Assembly (NCBI RefSeq): GCF_030272615.1
Contig: NC_081405.1
Span: forward strand, 156,067,954 to 156,131,953
Direction of reading: 5' to 3'
Length of the DNA: 64,000 nt
DNA from: Cryptomeria japonica
Lineage: Eukaryota > Streptophyta > Pinopsida > Cupressales > Cupressaceae
Under the pieces are notes generated by a model. The model searched no databases, had not been told where the DNA came from, and saw only the letters and a program-made list of their open reading frames with translations. The position numbers and the translations under genes were made by a program. Positions 46,232 to 58,559 of the stretch are shown here, piece after piece. The stretch's first letter is position 1. Each line of letters begins with the position of its first letter.

Positions 46232-47291
46232 TGTTGGTATTTTGGTATGGTTTTGTCATTGATGTCAACACCTACTAAACACTTATCAACTCTGGCACTT
46301 TGGAGAATCAACAACATTCACCGACAAGCAAATGACTTATGAACAGTCACCAGTATCTAGTACACCAGTAGGATATAATGATCACCGACACTTGGAATGA
46401 TATGGAAATCACATGGTTATGTTGAAGACATCATTTGGACACATTGTCTTGAAGGTTTTGTTAATTGGCATATTCGTATTTACATATTTGTTGTTACCGG
46501 CAAATAGGTCCAGGTTAGACCGGCAAGTTTATCTTTTCCAGATCAGCATGGCACACTATGGAGATGACTTATTGTTGTTGTAAATGCATTAAGCCGACAT
46601 GGTGAATCGGTTATTGCATCAGGTATTAATTGATTTGTAAATTAATTTTATTGTATTATTCTTTAGAGCCGACCTACTAAAATTGGTCTTAGGGTATGGT
46701 ATAAATGTAAGATCTTATTTGTAATATCGGATGTGGAATGCAAAAAAGGATTGTGTGAAGATATATGCGAGAATAAGCAGAGCTATACATGCAGACATCA
46801 TTTGAAGGTTGAAGGAGGGTTTTTGTGAAGACAATCAGAACTACACTTGTACTGAATCCAACATATGAAGATGCTATTTTAAGCAGTACATTCTTATTGG
46901 ATTTAACCATCCAATTGTAGTTAGTGTGACTCCTATTTGTGATTGAGCAGTGAGCTCTAGGCGCTTGGCCTTTCTGCATGTGTAGAACCCATTTGTATAC
47001 ACTTACTATCTGCAGTAGTATCATCTGATTGTGGGTAAGGTTTCCCACCATGGTTTTTCCCCTTACAGGGTTTCCACGTACAAATATTGGTGTTATGTGT
47101 TGTGGATGACTTTGTCTTTTTGTTTCATGCATTAATCCTTACCGGTATTGCAATTAACTGTTAAAACTATCTACCGACATATTAGACTGGTTTACCGGTA
47201 TTAAGCATTAAGTTGGTTAAGTTATTTTTGGTTTAGATTTATTCAACAACTGATTCACCCCCCCCCTCTCAGTTGTCTCCGGGACCTAACA
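46232..47291 (+). repeat. 5' LTR of truncated copia element
   Basis: TGTTGGTATTTTGG ... GGGACCTAACA, about 1,060 bp, with the usual 'gattcacccccccc' stretch before its end and the block 'caccatggtttttcccc'. The 147-codon minus-strand frame 46689-47132 is a shadow. Confidence 0.85.
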
Positions 47292-47293
47292 AT

Positions 47294-47305
47294 TGGTATC
47301 AGAGC
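47294..47305 (+). other. Primer binding site, initiator tRNA-Met
   Basis: TGGTATCAGAGC two bases after the LTR. Confidence 0.93.
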
Positions 47306-47349
47306 ATAGTCCTCTTCTGCAGAAGTTTAATAGCTTGAGGAGATCCAAT

Positions 47350-48180
47350 ATCTACTAACTATTTTAGGAAGGACAATCCTAAACTTGATGGAACCAACTA
47401 TGGCATATGGAAGATTAGAATGGAGACACATCTAAATTGCATTGGAAAAGACATCTAGGATGTTACAAAGAATGGCTATACTGCTCCTACTCAAAGTCAG
47501 CCTAATCCACCTAACTTGACTAAAGATGAGGAAAATGATTGCAAAGGAAGAGAAGCACTTTTGAGCACATTAACAGAGCAGTAAATCATGGGACTATCAG
47601 ATAGGTCTACTGCTAAAGCTATTTGGGAACATTTGGAAACACTGAATGAAGGAGATTCCATAGTCAAAATTGCAAAACTTGAAAGCTTCCGGGTCAGGTA
47701 TGGAAATCTAAAAATGGAAGAAGATGAAAGGATTTTTGCTTTTATGGAAAGAGTTAATGAAATTTTTTGGGTATTAAATATTGTGGAGGAACCTTAAGTG
47801 AGGATGAAATTGTTTCAAAAGTTTTAAGAGGATTTCCACCAACATATAAAATGAAGGTTACTACTATAAATGAATTAAGAACGATGCCTAACACATCAGT
47901 AACTAGAGATACATTGATTGGAAAACTTTCAGCCTTTGAAATTGAGGAATTTGGTCCCGTTGCTACTATAAAAACATATTTAGCCTTTAAAACATCAACA
48001 TCATCTGCATCATCATTTGACAAATCTGATTGGAAAGCCTTTTATGCAAGAGAACTTGAAGAAAGCAGGAAAGAAAATGAAGAACTTGAAGAACTTGAAG
48101 CACTATTTGCAAGGAAAATACCTAAAGGTCCAGTTGGAAGTAAGTATGAAGGTAAAGCACCCTTTAAATGTTTTAACTGA
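47350..48180 (+). pseudogene. copia gag (UBN2-type), truncated
   Basis: Reads NPKLDGTNYGIWKIRMETHL, then SDRSTAKAIWEHLETLNEGDS, KLESFRVRYGNLKMEEDE and, after a frameshift near 47765, LSEDEIVSKVLRGFPPTYKM and KIPKGPVGSKYEGKAPF. Capsid domain recognisable throughout; stops at about 47457 and 47582. Cut within the zinc knuckle. Confidence 0.87.
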
Positions 48181-49334
48181 GACACCAAACCCACTCAAAT
48201 ATAGAGATATGGAATGTGGACCTTCAAATTGAATACACAACTTGCATTTGATCTTATCAACCTATAGGTCACTCTCCCACACAACATATAATGTTTTGTT
48301 GAAACCACACAATGATTGGAATGCAACTCACACAACAACATCCTCATACTTGCACATAAATGACATATGTTGGATAATTAAATTGATACCCATACAAACA
48401 TTACAGTAGGAATGAACCTAGATCAATATATGCATTACAATTACATTTATATTCATATGTTGTCCTAAGAAAATATTATTGTATCTACAAGTTTCCCTCA
48501 AGCATAAACCATCACCAAACATGTAATAGGCTATGTCTAAAGACCCACACATTACTCTAGAAGAAATAACACACTATGCATTACCCAATTTATCCTTATC
48601 TAGTGGCAAAGGTCATCCTTACACTTATCTTTGGTGAGAACAAATTACAAACCTCTAGTGCATCAAATTAGAACAATCCACCAATTGATCAACTAGCACA
48701 ATAACCACTTTTTCATTTCAAACTCTCTATTTGCAAAATATCAAATCTATAAACTTTTGAATATAATAGAAAAAGTGTAGAAATACTCTCCTTACAAACC
48801 ACAAGTCATAATACTCAAAATAGGTAGAATGTAGAGCATAACAAATTTCCAGTGTAAACACACTATTAGAGGAAAAGACCTAAAAAACATACCATAAAAA
48901 CTTTTGGAATGCCTTCAACACCAAGAATGGATAAAAGATGATATTACAATCATACACCAATTAAACTTACAGCTTGACATTGTACTTATGGAACACAAAT
49001 TCTCACACATAGATATTATGATACTTGTTTCTTTACAATTACATGTTGATTCTACCTTACATTGAGCTTGTCACAATCTGCTAACTCATCTATCACATCT
49101 TTAACACTCCTTTGACAACAATGGCATCATATGTAAATTTCACCATTAGAATTGTATAAGAAAACTTCACCGCTAAATATGTAAGTAAATCTCACCATTA
49201 AAATTGTACAGGAAAATTGATTAACAGTATTTTAAGAAACTTATGATTAGCCAATTTTTTTTCTAAAACTTAGTAAAATATAACCTAGAATAATAATAAA
49301 GTAGTCCATAGAATATACTATGATATATAATATT

Positions 49335-49610
49335 TGATAATTAGTCTCACTATCTATAGTGTTTTAGAAGGATCAACATACTATTCACTACCTCTAAAAT
49401 ATTGATGAATATGGAGGAGAGCTCACTAGCTTGGAGAGCTTCTAGTTCATTTTAAGAATGTTTAATCTTTGGATTCATCAAACCTATACTCTTATTTGAT
49501 TGGTTGGTCTTACATAAGGTTTCAATTGTCTATTACATTACACCTTTGTTGAATGGATCCTTAACCTTTCATAATCATAGGCCATCATCAAGTCATATGA
49601 TTTTTTATAG
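49335..49610. repeat. Direct repeat, first copy
   Basis: Alignable by eye with 50185-50430 at roughly 70%, same orientation. Confidence 0.6.
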
Positions 49611-50184
49611 ATGTTAATAAAGTATTCATTATTTGTTTGTGTTGAGGCATTGGCTACCTTTACAATCCTTCAAAGAACAATCTCAAGATCCTTATACTCT
49701 TTTGTGTTGTAACCCTTTTATTTAAATTCAAGTTGATGTCTACCCATAGTTTTGATGAAATTTTTAAATGAAAGATCTTATCTATTCCTGGACCTTATGA
49801 CAAGCTTAAACATACATTTGGGAAGAAAAACAGAAATGTCAAATATTTGGCTAGGCAGGCATAGGAAAATGACATATTGTCGCTCCAAGACGTTTCCTTC
49901 CAAGTTTTCCCAAGTTTTCCCATTCACTGCTCAAATCCCAGAGATCCAGCGTGCACATGGAAAAACCCTAAACTCCTAGGTGACTTTTGAGTCTTTATCC
50001 GTGATCAGTTTAAAAAGGCTTTTCGTTTCGCCCATTTTGCATTATCTCTCCGGCGCGGTGAGGCTTTAAACACGTTTTCTTTAAACGAAGAGAAGCCATT
50101 GCCAATATTTTCCTTTTTTCTCAATGGATGTTGTCAAGATTAACTAAATATATCATTGAGTAGTAAAATTTCACTGTTTTAAGT

Positions 50185-50430
50185 TGACAATTACTCCCAC
50201 TATGTATAGTATTCTAGAAGTATCAAAATAGTATTCACTTTATCTAAATGCTAATGAGTTTGTAGAACATCTCACTATCTTTGGATTCAACAACTTATAC
50301 TCTTATATTCTTATCTGATAGGGTCGATCACAATTTGGGTTTTAATTGTCTATTAGATTACATCTTTGTTGAATGGCCTCTTAATTTTTTATAACTCTAG
50401 TTTGTGATTGATTCTTATGATTTATTTTTT
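50185..50430. repeat. Direct repeat, second copy
   Basis: Partner of 49335-49610. Confidence 0.6.
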
Positions 50431-50954
50431 ATTAAAAGAAGTTGGTTCTTGATAGGGCCTTGTCTTTGGTTCAAAGAATAAGTAACTTACCAAAGGGGTA
50501 ACCAAAAAGAAATAGAGGAATAGCCAAAAACCAAAACTAGCATACAATAGAGTTGAAACTAAAGAAAATACTCTATAGAGAAAGAAAAAACAACAAAATA
50601 AACCTTTACTAAAAATTAGATTTGGGACCCATTAGTGGTCCCAACCAAACAATCTATGTATTTGGGACAATAAGGCACTGGCTCTTTTTCTTCTAGTGAG
50701 CAATAATACAAGAAAAATAACCTTTTCAAGGAGAACTCAATGGAGTAGGGGGGAAAGACCCATCAAACGTAGCAGAATCACTTAGATGGGTGATGAGGAT
50801 GCAATAGACTGGAAGAAGGGTGACCTTGAACCAACCAACCTCTAAGGTTCACAGACTCAACTGGTAATCTCTGTTTCAAAAAATCCTTACACAATCACCA
50901 AGTCAAACAATGGTTCAATGACACCAAAAAACACCTTGGAAAACCCCAAGGTTC

Positions 50955-51778
50955 TGTTAGGATTCCCAAAGATACTGAGAGAGGGGAGTGGGGGGGGGGG
51001 GGAGGGGGTGAATCAGTATCTGACCAGTTATATAATTTTCTCAAATTATAACATGAAAAACATATTAAAACTGAGTACTGGTAAACCAAAAATAATGCAG
51101 CAAATAGGAATAACAACCACAACATGAAAAGCACACCATAACACAATATTTAACGAGGAAACCCGGTGTGGGAAAAACCTCGGTGGGATTTGTGACCCAC
51201 AATATTCACTTATTGGCCAATAAGAGAATATTACTGCTTACAATAGGGGCCTGCACATGTAGGAAGGCCAAGTGCCTAGAGCTCACTGCTCAGTTACAAA
51301 AGAAGTTACATTGACTTACAAAAATGGATTATACTAATCCAATGTCTTGTACTGCTTCAGATTAGCATCTGCTATGCCAGATTTAGTATCAGTTTAAGCT
51401 CTGCTACATACATAAACCCTTAACCTAATAATTCGCACATTAGGTCTGGTATATTCCTTTTATCAATCGCCTTCTATATTATCTCTTAAATGATCTACAA
51501 TGATCTCATACATATATGAGTCATATTACAATCTGCCATGTCGGCTTACAAAAGATTTTACAATTAATTACAAAATACATTTATACAAAATTGTTGTCGG
51601 CCAAGATGCCGATATTCTTCCTTTTCGGTGCCGGTGCTCTATATGCCGATGTAGAGTCTGCTGGTGCCAATGTTGGTGCCTGTGTCTACCTGCCGGTATC
51701 ACATGATTGTAAGGTTGCCATCAATGACAATACCTTCAATCACCTACAATGTCTCATTGGAGTGTGCATTTGCCAACA
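50955..51778 (-). repeat. 3' LTR of pol-less element
   Basis: 824 bp. On the coding strand it runs from TGTTGGCAAATGCACACTC to a CCTAACA end. Includes the copia LTR block 'gtgtgggaaaaacctcggtggg' (plus strand, 51167-51187), also present in the other copia LTRs. Confidence 0.92.
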
Positions 51779-51790
51779 ATCTCCCCCTTT
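51779..51790 (-). other. Polypurine tract of pol-less element
   Basis: The minus strand reads AAAGGGGGAGAT directly before the 3' LTR. A second copy (AAAGGGGGAGTAG) lies at about 51942-51954, and the nested copy shows the same doubling at 58413 and 58556. Confidence 0.85.
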
Positions 51791-51974
51791 GGCATTGATG
51801 GCAACACTCATGAGAAAAATCCAAAAAAGAATATATCCAACAATGGTTTGCCAAAATTGTTTTACCAAAACTGTGTGCCCAAAAATGTATGCTCCCTGTG
51901 AGCTGATGATGTCCTGTTCTGATCATTTTTCTCATCATACACTACTCCCCCTTTGACATCAATGGAAAAGTTTG

Positions 51975-54900
51975 TCATTCACTGTCAGTGGAGTGTGGTT
52001 CCTGCCTAGATTTTTGTAACTGGTGGGTTACAATCTGGAATATATTTGTCAAAATCAATTTTAAACTATCGCTGAATCTTTTGCTTTCTTGTAATGCCCC
52101 TTGTGTTCTTTGAACTGTACTAGTGAGTATGTGCATTTTCTCTTGTGGTGTCTTAAGTTCAGGAACCGAAGCCTCAAAATTTTCTTTTCTCAAAGAAATG
52201 AGGTGTCTAGTTTTGGACCAAGTTTACATTTTAAGCTCTTTGCCTTATGCTTAACTTTCTCTTTGTTCTTCTCTAACTTCTCAATTTTCTCTTCTAGATC
52301 TGCAATTTTCTTTTCTATCTCCAAAAATGAATCGGATGTACCTATCAGATTGTCAGCAACATTGTTTATTTTAGTTTGAGTTATGCTGATCTCTGAATCT
52401 ATATCCTGTGTCAAGATGTTTGTTTTGCAAGTATCCCTGTACATTTTCTTAAAATCCAAAATTGTTTTTCCTAGATCCGGTAATAAGGTGTCCATTTTCT
52501 CTTTGTTCTTCTTCACAATTTCCTCAAAGAATTTCTCTTTTTCCTTAGTCAATCTCTCCTTAAATGTGTCCTCATTTATTTGATCAACTGTCAAAATGTT
52601 GTCGGTGATGAATTTAGACAATGTGTCTAGTTGACCTAAAGAATCCTTATTATTCACAATGCATTTAGGTGCTATCAATTTAAGAATAGGGATTGTATCA
52701 TCTATATCCTTATAGGCTTGTGCATTGCACTATGTGATCTTCTTTATTGAATCCAATACGACCTCTGTTACATTTGTAGGTCGGAATTCTGACATTGAAG
52801 TACCAGATGTCTGCTCAACTGCTTTCACAATATCCATGCTACCAGTTGTAGTAATCACCTTGCTTGATTCGACCTCTGGTAGGTCAGTCTATGTTTGCAT
52901 TTCTACTAGCAAAGGTTTAAGATTTTCACTTTTAGCCGATGGCACTGTCTCTGTCTAAACTTGTGTCTCAACTAGTTTCAGTTCCGGTTTCTTCATCTGT
53001 GTCTTAGTATGCACTTCTGGTTTCTTAGTTTGTACCTCTGCACTGTCCATTTCCGGTTCTCTTGATTGTTTTTCAGTTTTATCTACCGGTTCTTCTAAAG
53101 TTTTACTAGTGGTGTCCTCTGTCGGTTTCTCTGTTAGAGTAGGTTTTTCTGTGCTCATGTTTACAGTGTTATTAACCTCAACCTCAACATCTATAGCCGG
53201 TGACTCAGTAGTTACTTCTTCCTTCTTATCCTCAGTGGTTTCTCTATCAACCACAACATTTAGTTCCTGTGTGTCTATATTTACAGTGTACAAAATTTTG
53301 GACTCAAGATTAGTATCCTCTAGTGGAGTCTCCATACTCTCAGTGGCCGGTTGACTGTCTGTAGTATCTACTGATGGAGTATCTGAAAGAGGTGGGAGCA
53401 CATTATCAGTTATTTTAAGGCCTTGAGGTCCACCTACCTTACCTTTTCCTTTATCCTTGTCCTTTTGGTATACTCTGATAGTCTTGGGTCTTAGTAACTC
53501 TTCTTGTTTATTCTTTTCTACAAAGAATATGTCCCATGCATCTACTATTTCCTCAGAGACTTCTTTCACTCTACTTGCCATCAGTGCCACATGTCATTGA
53601 GCAGTTGAAAATACTGTCCGGTTAGCTTCACTGATTAATTTGTCTATTTCATCAAGTAAGTTAACTGGATGCAGTGCAAGTAATTTTTTAATTTTTATTT
53701 TCTTATCCAGCTCAACAATGGCTACCCTTTTGGCTTCTAATCTTCTATACAAATTGTTTGGTATTTCATCAACAATTCCCATCAAGAATTTCTTGTAAAT
53801 GTCCCAGTGTAAAATTACACTATTCTCTATGCTTTCTTTGTCATCAGCGGATAGTGTGTTGTACAGTTTGCTAATGTTTTTTAACTTCCCATCTTCAGTT
53901 ATTTCACTTAAGAGTTTATCTAGTGGAGCAATATCTTGTTTTACCTTCTTCTTCTTTTTAGGAGTTAACTTCTTCATTGGAGGCCTCACTGCCTGTTGCT
54001 TTTGTCTTGTTTTTCTAGGAGTGGGTGAGGGTACCGGTGAGGGTTTTCTTTTCCTTTCTACCCTTTTGAATACCGCTGGCATATCACTCTCAGAGGAAGT
54101 TCCAACCAGTGAAAGATGAGCTTACGGTTGAAGTCCTTCCAACTCACTTTCTTTTATACTTGTTTGTTTCAAAACATCTTCCTTAATTGCCTTTGCCTAT
54201 CGGGTTCCTTTCCTTACTGTTTCTTCAACCTTCTTAATCCTTTTTCTTGACTAAATTCCACTTTCAATTGTTTCTGCATTTCCAAAGACTTTCTTAGTGG
54301 GTTCCTTTGGTGCTTCAAGGAGGGCTTTTGCATAAATTTTTATGATATTATTATCTATTTCATAGCCCATTTCAATTACCTAGATAGTTCTAGGGACAAC
54401 TGCCTCCATCCAGACTTCATCTTTCTTTATTACAAAATATATTTCCTTCTGATATTTATCTACAATTGCCTGTGACAGTCTTACTCTTGTTTTCATTCGA
54501 GTCTTTAATATTTGAAAATGCTCATTTGTGTTTTTCTCTCTGTCTTCTCCCATATTGTTTAATAAATCCAATAGTTGCTTTCCTACCGGTATATCAAAGC
54601 TAAAATATCTTCTACCAATATCGGGAACTTGCTTAGTAATGTACAACATTAGGCAAACAAGCAGATTTCCAAATCTAAAGGTTCCTTTCTTATCTCCTTT
54701 AATCTTCTTTAAACTGTCTATCAATTCATCTTTGAGCCATTCACACACATCTATTATAGCATTATCATTTACCATGTCATGTGCACTTTTGATACATAGG
54801 ATAGAGACTGAGTTCAACCTATTTGCATGTGTGGCTTTGTAACCTAAGATCATACTGATAAATCTGACATTGATGTCGTTTACATCATCTACCCTTAGAG

Positions 54901-55417
54901 ATCTTTTGTCAAAAGTTGCACCAGTTAGTTTCATCACTGTGTCATTTGAGACCTTCTTTGTTCTGTCAGGCCTGCTACCAGTGGAAGGTAACCCTGTTAC
55001 TGCTTTTACTACTTCTTTGGTGATTTTATGAATTTCATCCAACCAAAAGAATTCCCCATGGACTCTGCTTAGAACTATTCTTATTACATCTTCAGGAAAA
55101 TTAGGAATGCTAAGAATATCCACAAAGCCTAGGGTTTCTACTACCTTATGTTCGGTCTTGACATTACCATCTACATCACAAATCACAGTCCTATACATGT
55201 TTTTGATCTCATCATCACCTAATTTCTCTATATGACAATGTATGTATATCCTAGGGTCTTCAACATATACTACTCCCTTAGGAATTTGAGAGAATGCATC
55301 TATGCTATCATCTTTCTTTGCAATTATGGGAACCAATTTAAATACGGGTCTAGGGTGCTTAATGACCTCAATCACAGTAGGGTTTGCAATAAATTCAGGA
55401 GTGGATGAAGAAGCCAA
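51975..55417 (-). pseudogene. ORF2 of pol-less element: long unassigned protein
   Basis: One frame runs about 1,075 codons from 55417 to 52190, broken only by roughly eight stops (mostly TAG), then shifts for a 73-codon tail to 51975. The first codon is now TTG in a context (TTGGCTTCTTC) suggesting a lost ATG. Architecture: helical N-terminal domain, residues 1-350 (IHCHIEKLGDDEIKNMY, RVHGEFFWLDEIHKITKEV, SMILGYKATHANRLNS). Then a very basic, NLS-like segment, about 445-490 (TRQKQQAVR, KKLTPKKKKKVK). Next comes GKGKVGGP and an acidic Pro/Thr/Glu-rich region (670-830), then a helical, coiled-coil-prone C-terminus (870-1075; ADLEEKIEKLEKNKEKV). No signal peptide, membrane span or polymerase motif seen. 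Function unknown; a Sirevirus env-position gene or a captured host gene are both possible. Confidence 0.75.
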
Positions 55418-55723
55418 AATTATAAATACCTCAATCTGCCTTAAGGATGAATGCTTGGATGAGCTGCTTCACTTTTTCGCTAAGGATGTCTTCGCTTGGA
55501 AATTTTTGCGTTCTCGAAGATTTGAATGCTCAGTGAATGAAAAAGGAGCAAAAACACTTGCTTTATAATGTTATTTTCTCCAACTACCATATTTAATGCT
55601 TGCCGGTTTAAGTCACAACTTAACTCATCTGCCGGTATAGAAGTAATTTGACTTCTTACCATCAACCGAGGGTATAATAGCATCTTTTTTCAATTTGTTG
55701 CTAAATCCCTAAAGGATTTTCCT
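55418..55723 (-). other. Spacer between ORF1 and ORF2 of pol-less element
   Basis: About 300 bp without a supported gene. Protease and pol would be expected here in an autonomous element; none is detectable. Confidence 0.7.
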
Positions 55724-56836
55724 TCAGTTAGATGAGGAGTCTCCTGCCGGTGGAGTGTTACTCTATTCTACCGGTGGAGGAGTATTCCCATCAACATTCC
55801 GATTTGACTTTCTGATCCATTGTTTTGAGAATTCTTGGTTTACCTCTTCAACCTTTTCTCTACCCTTCAAACTAGGACCTTTTTTATTTGTCGGTGATGC
55901 CTTACTTCTACAAAATTTTGCAATATGTCCAATTTTGTTACAAGCATAATAAGTCACATTGTTTTTCTGAATAGCTTTCCCATATCCTATGTTGGTATGT
56001 GTTCTGCATTGATTAGATAAGTGTCCAAATCTTCCACAAACATAACATCTTACATTCATTCTGCAATTTTCTGATTTATGACCAATTTTGTTGCATTTAG
56101 AACATTGACTGGTGGGTGTATTAGTGTTCTAAAAATTTCTAGATCTACACTGATTTTCTCTATGACCATACTTGTTACAATTAAAGCATTTCCCATTGAA
56201 TTTGTAAGCATTAGGTTGTCTTACCGGTTTACTATGATCATGATTGTTTGTAGTACCAGAGCTTTCACTAGTTTCAAAGACAAGGCCATTTGTATCACCA
56301 TTAGGTTTCTGATTCTTCAGCATGTCAACAAGTTCTTCTGAACTTTTCTTGAATTTCTCTTTGTGTTGATTTGCAGCAGTCAGTTCATTCTCCAAGATTC
56401 CTTTCTATCTCATGAGTTCAGTTCTATCATTTTGTGTATGTATCAGATCTATCTTTAACATATCATTTTCATGATTGAGTCTTGTGTTTTCATTTCCAGC
56501 ATCATTTAGTCTTCTAGTCAAATCATCTTCATTCTTCTTTCTATCTTCAATTTATTTACAAAATCTCATAGTCAAATCTTGCATCTCATTCTTCATTGTA
56601 CAATTATCTTGTCTCAGTTGGTTCACCAGATCATTAAGAGTGTCCTTTTCATCTCCCTCATTCTGTATCTTTTCACAAAGTTCTCTTCTTTTATTCCTTG
56701 CTATAGTGAAATTTTCTTGAAGTCCTCAAATAATATCCTGAGTAGCCTTTAGATCATCTTCAAGTTTGATATTCTTCACTTTTTCTACATCATAGTCTGA
56801 AAGAGCTGTTTCCAATTGCTTTCTCAAGTTTTCCAT
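55724..56836 (-). pseudogene. ORF1 of pol-less element: coiled coil with four CCHC knuckles
   Basis: Starts at ATG 56836 (MENLRKQLETALSDYD), about 55 bp from the primer site. The first 200 residues are heptad-rich and charged (KKNEDDLTRRLNDAGNEN). Four zinc knuckles follow in tandem: CFNCNKYGHRENQC, CSKCNKIGHKSENC, CYVCGRFGHLSNQC and YYACNKIGHIAKFC. The last has lost its first cysteine. The frame is constant with a few stops and closes at TGA 55724-55726. A UBN2-type capsid, expected at the start of copia gag, is absent, so this resembles only the C-terminal extension of a Sirevirus Gag. Probably an RNA-binding partner packaged with helper Gag. Confidence 0.82.
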
Positions 56837-56890
56837 CTCTACCGGTGACAAGATCTTCCTCAAGCTATTAGGCTTTTGAAAATAGAGGAC

Positions 56891-56906
56891 CAAGCTCTGA
56901 TACCAA
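56891..56906 (-). other. Primer binding site, initiator tRNA-Met
   Basis: The minus strand reads TTGGTATCAGAGCTTG adjacent to the 5' LTR. The leader after it shares 'taatagcttgagga' with the leader of the copia element at 47294. Confidence 0.92.
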
Positions 56907-56907
56907 T

Positions 56908-57617
56908 TGTTAGGATTCCCAAAGATATTGAGAGGGGGGAGTGAATTAGTATCTAACTGGTTATATAATTTTCTCAAATTATAACATGAAAAACATATTA
57001 AAACTAACTACTGGTAAACTAGAAATAATGCAGTAAATAGGAATAACAACCACAACATGAAAAACACACCATAACACAATATTTAATGAGGAAACCCGGT
57101 GTGGGAAAAACCTCGGTGGGATTTGTGACCCACAATATTCACTTACTGGCCAATAAGAGAATATTACTGCTTACAATAGGGCATGCACATGTAGGAAGGC
57201 CAAGTGCCTAGAGCTCACTGCTCAGTTACAAAAGAAGTCACACTGACTTACAAAAATGGATTATACTAATCCAATGTCTTGTACTGCTTCAAATTAGCAT
57301 CTGCTATGCCAGATTCAGTACCGGTTTAAGCTCTACTACATACATAAAACCTTAACCTAATAATTCACACATTAGGTCTGCTATATTCCTTTCATCAATC
57401 ACCTTCTATATTATCTCCTAAATGATCTACAATGATCTCATATATATATGAGTCATATTACAATCCACCATGTCGGCTTACAAAAGATTTTACAATTAAT
57501 TACAAAATACATTTATGCAAAATTGCTGTCGGCCAAGATGCCGGCATTCTTCCTTTTTGGTGTCGGTGTTCTGTATGTCTGTGTAGAGTCTGCCGGTGCC
57601 AGTGTCTTCTTGGCAGT
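56908..57617 (-). repeat. 5' LTR of pol-less element, first piece
   Basis: Matches 50955-51690 and is then interrupted after 'ttcttggcagt' by the nested copy. The rest of this LTR lies at 61749-61835. Confidence 0.9.
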
Positions 57618-58412
57618 TGTTATGAATCCCACAGATACTGAGAGGGGGGGGTGAATCAGTATCTGACCGGTGTTTAGAATTTCTTGAATTAAAACATGCA
57701 GAACATATTATAACAGTGTACTGGTGTGCAAGAAATAATGCAATAAACATAATTAAGAACATCCACATGAAAAGCACACCATAACACAAAATTTTAATGA
57801 GGAAACCCGGTGTGGGAAAAACCTCGGTGGGATTTGTGACCCACAATATTCACTCACTGGCCAATAAGAGAATATTACCTACAATAGGGGCCTGCACATG
57901 CAGGAAGGCCAACTGCCTAGAGCTCACTGCTCAATGGGAAGTCTCACTGACTTACAATGAGGATTATACAAATCCAATATCTTGTACTGCTTTACAATAG
58001 CATCTATAATGCCTGATCCAGTACCGGTTGCTTCTCTGCTTCTTACATAAACCCTTAGCCTATATTTCACATAATAGGTTTGTCTAATATTTTTCCTTAA
58101 TGCTTTCTCACTCATTACCAAGTGTCTACAATGATCTCTTTTATATATAAGAGTCATTTTACAATTTGCCAAGTCGGCTTACAAAGTTTTTACAATAATA
58201 AGAAAAATATAATATAACAAAATCCTGTCGGCCTATGTGCTGGTATACTTCTTTTCTTTGTGTCAGTGCTGGTGTCCTGAGTGCCGATGTAGAGTGTGAT
58301 CTGCTGATGCTAGTATAATGCCTTTGTCTGTTCCATAGGATTGCAAGGTTGCCATCAATGACAAAACCTTCAATCACATACAATGTCTCATTGGAGTGTG
58401 CATATGCCAACA
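57618..58412 (-). repeat. 3' LTR of nested pol-less element
   Basis: TGTTATGAATCCCACAG to CATATGCCAACA on the plus strand. Aligns along its length with 50955-51778 but with many differences, so the two copies come from separate sub-lineages. Confidence 0.9.
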
Positions 58413-58559
58413 ATCTCCCCCTTTGGCATTGATGGCAACACTCATAAGAAATTTCAAAAATGTATCCAAAAATGTGAAGTCCAAAAATGTTACCAAAAAT
58501 GTGTGTGCTCCCCCTGAGCATATGATTCCTGTGATATTAAATTTTCTCATCCCACTACT

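Larger units (their letters stand above)
46232..48180 (+). mobile_element. Truncated copia element: 5' LTR, PBS, partial gag
   Basis: 5' LTR (46232-47291), initiator-Met primer site, leader and about 270 codons of gag, then a break at 48180 exactly where the zinc knuckle should continue (FKCFN then unrelated sequence). No pol and no second LTR in the window. Confidence 0.85.
48181..50954. other. Anonymous region with a direct repeat and a CpG-rich patch
   Basis: No gene recognised. A degenerate direct repeat (49335-49610 and 50185-50430) shares 'tctttggattcaacaa', 'tatactcttat' and 'ttgttgaatgg.tc.ttaa'. A 200-bp patch between its copies (about 49910-50110) is unusually rich in CpG and has a telo-box-like 'aaaccctaaac'. 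No downstream ORF longer than a few codons follows it. Confidence 0.45.

Noticed and set aside
46689-47132. 147-codon minus-strand ORF
   Set aside because: Lies wholly inside a plus-strand copia LTR and has no family features.
53799-54842. Plus-strand ORFs of 104-106 codons opposite ORF2
   Set aside because: Shadows of the minus-strand ORF2; composition mirrors Lys/Glu-rich coding on the other strand.
51975-55417. ORF2 as a classical retroviral-type envelope gene
   Set aside because: No signal peptide, furin-like site or membrane span seen in the translated pieces; kept only as a positional analogy.
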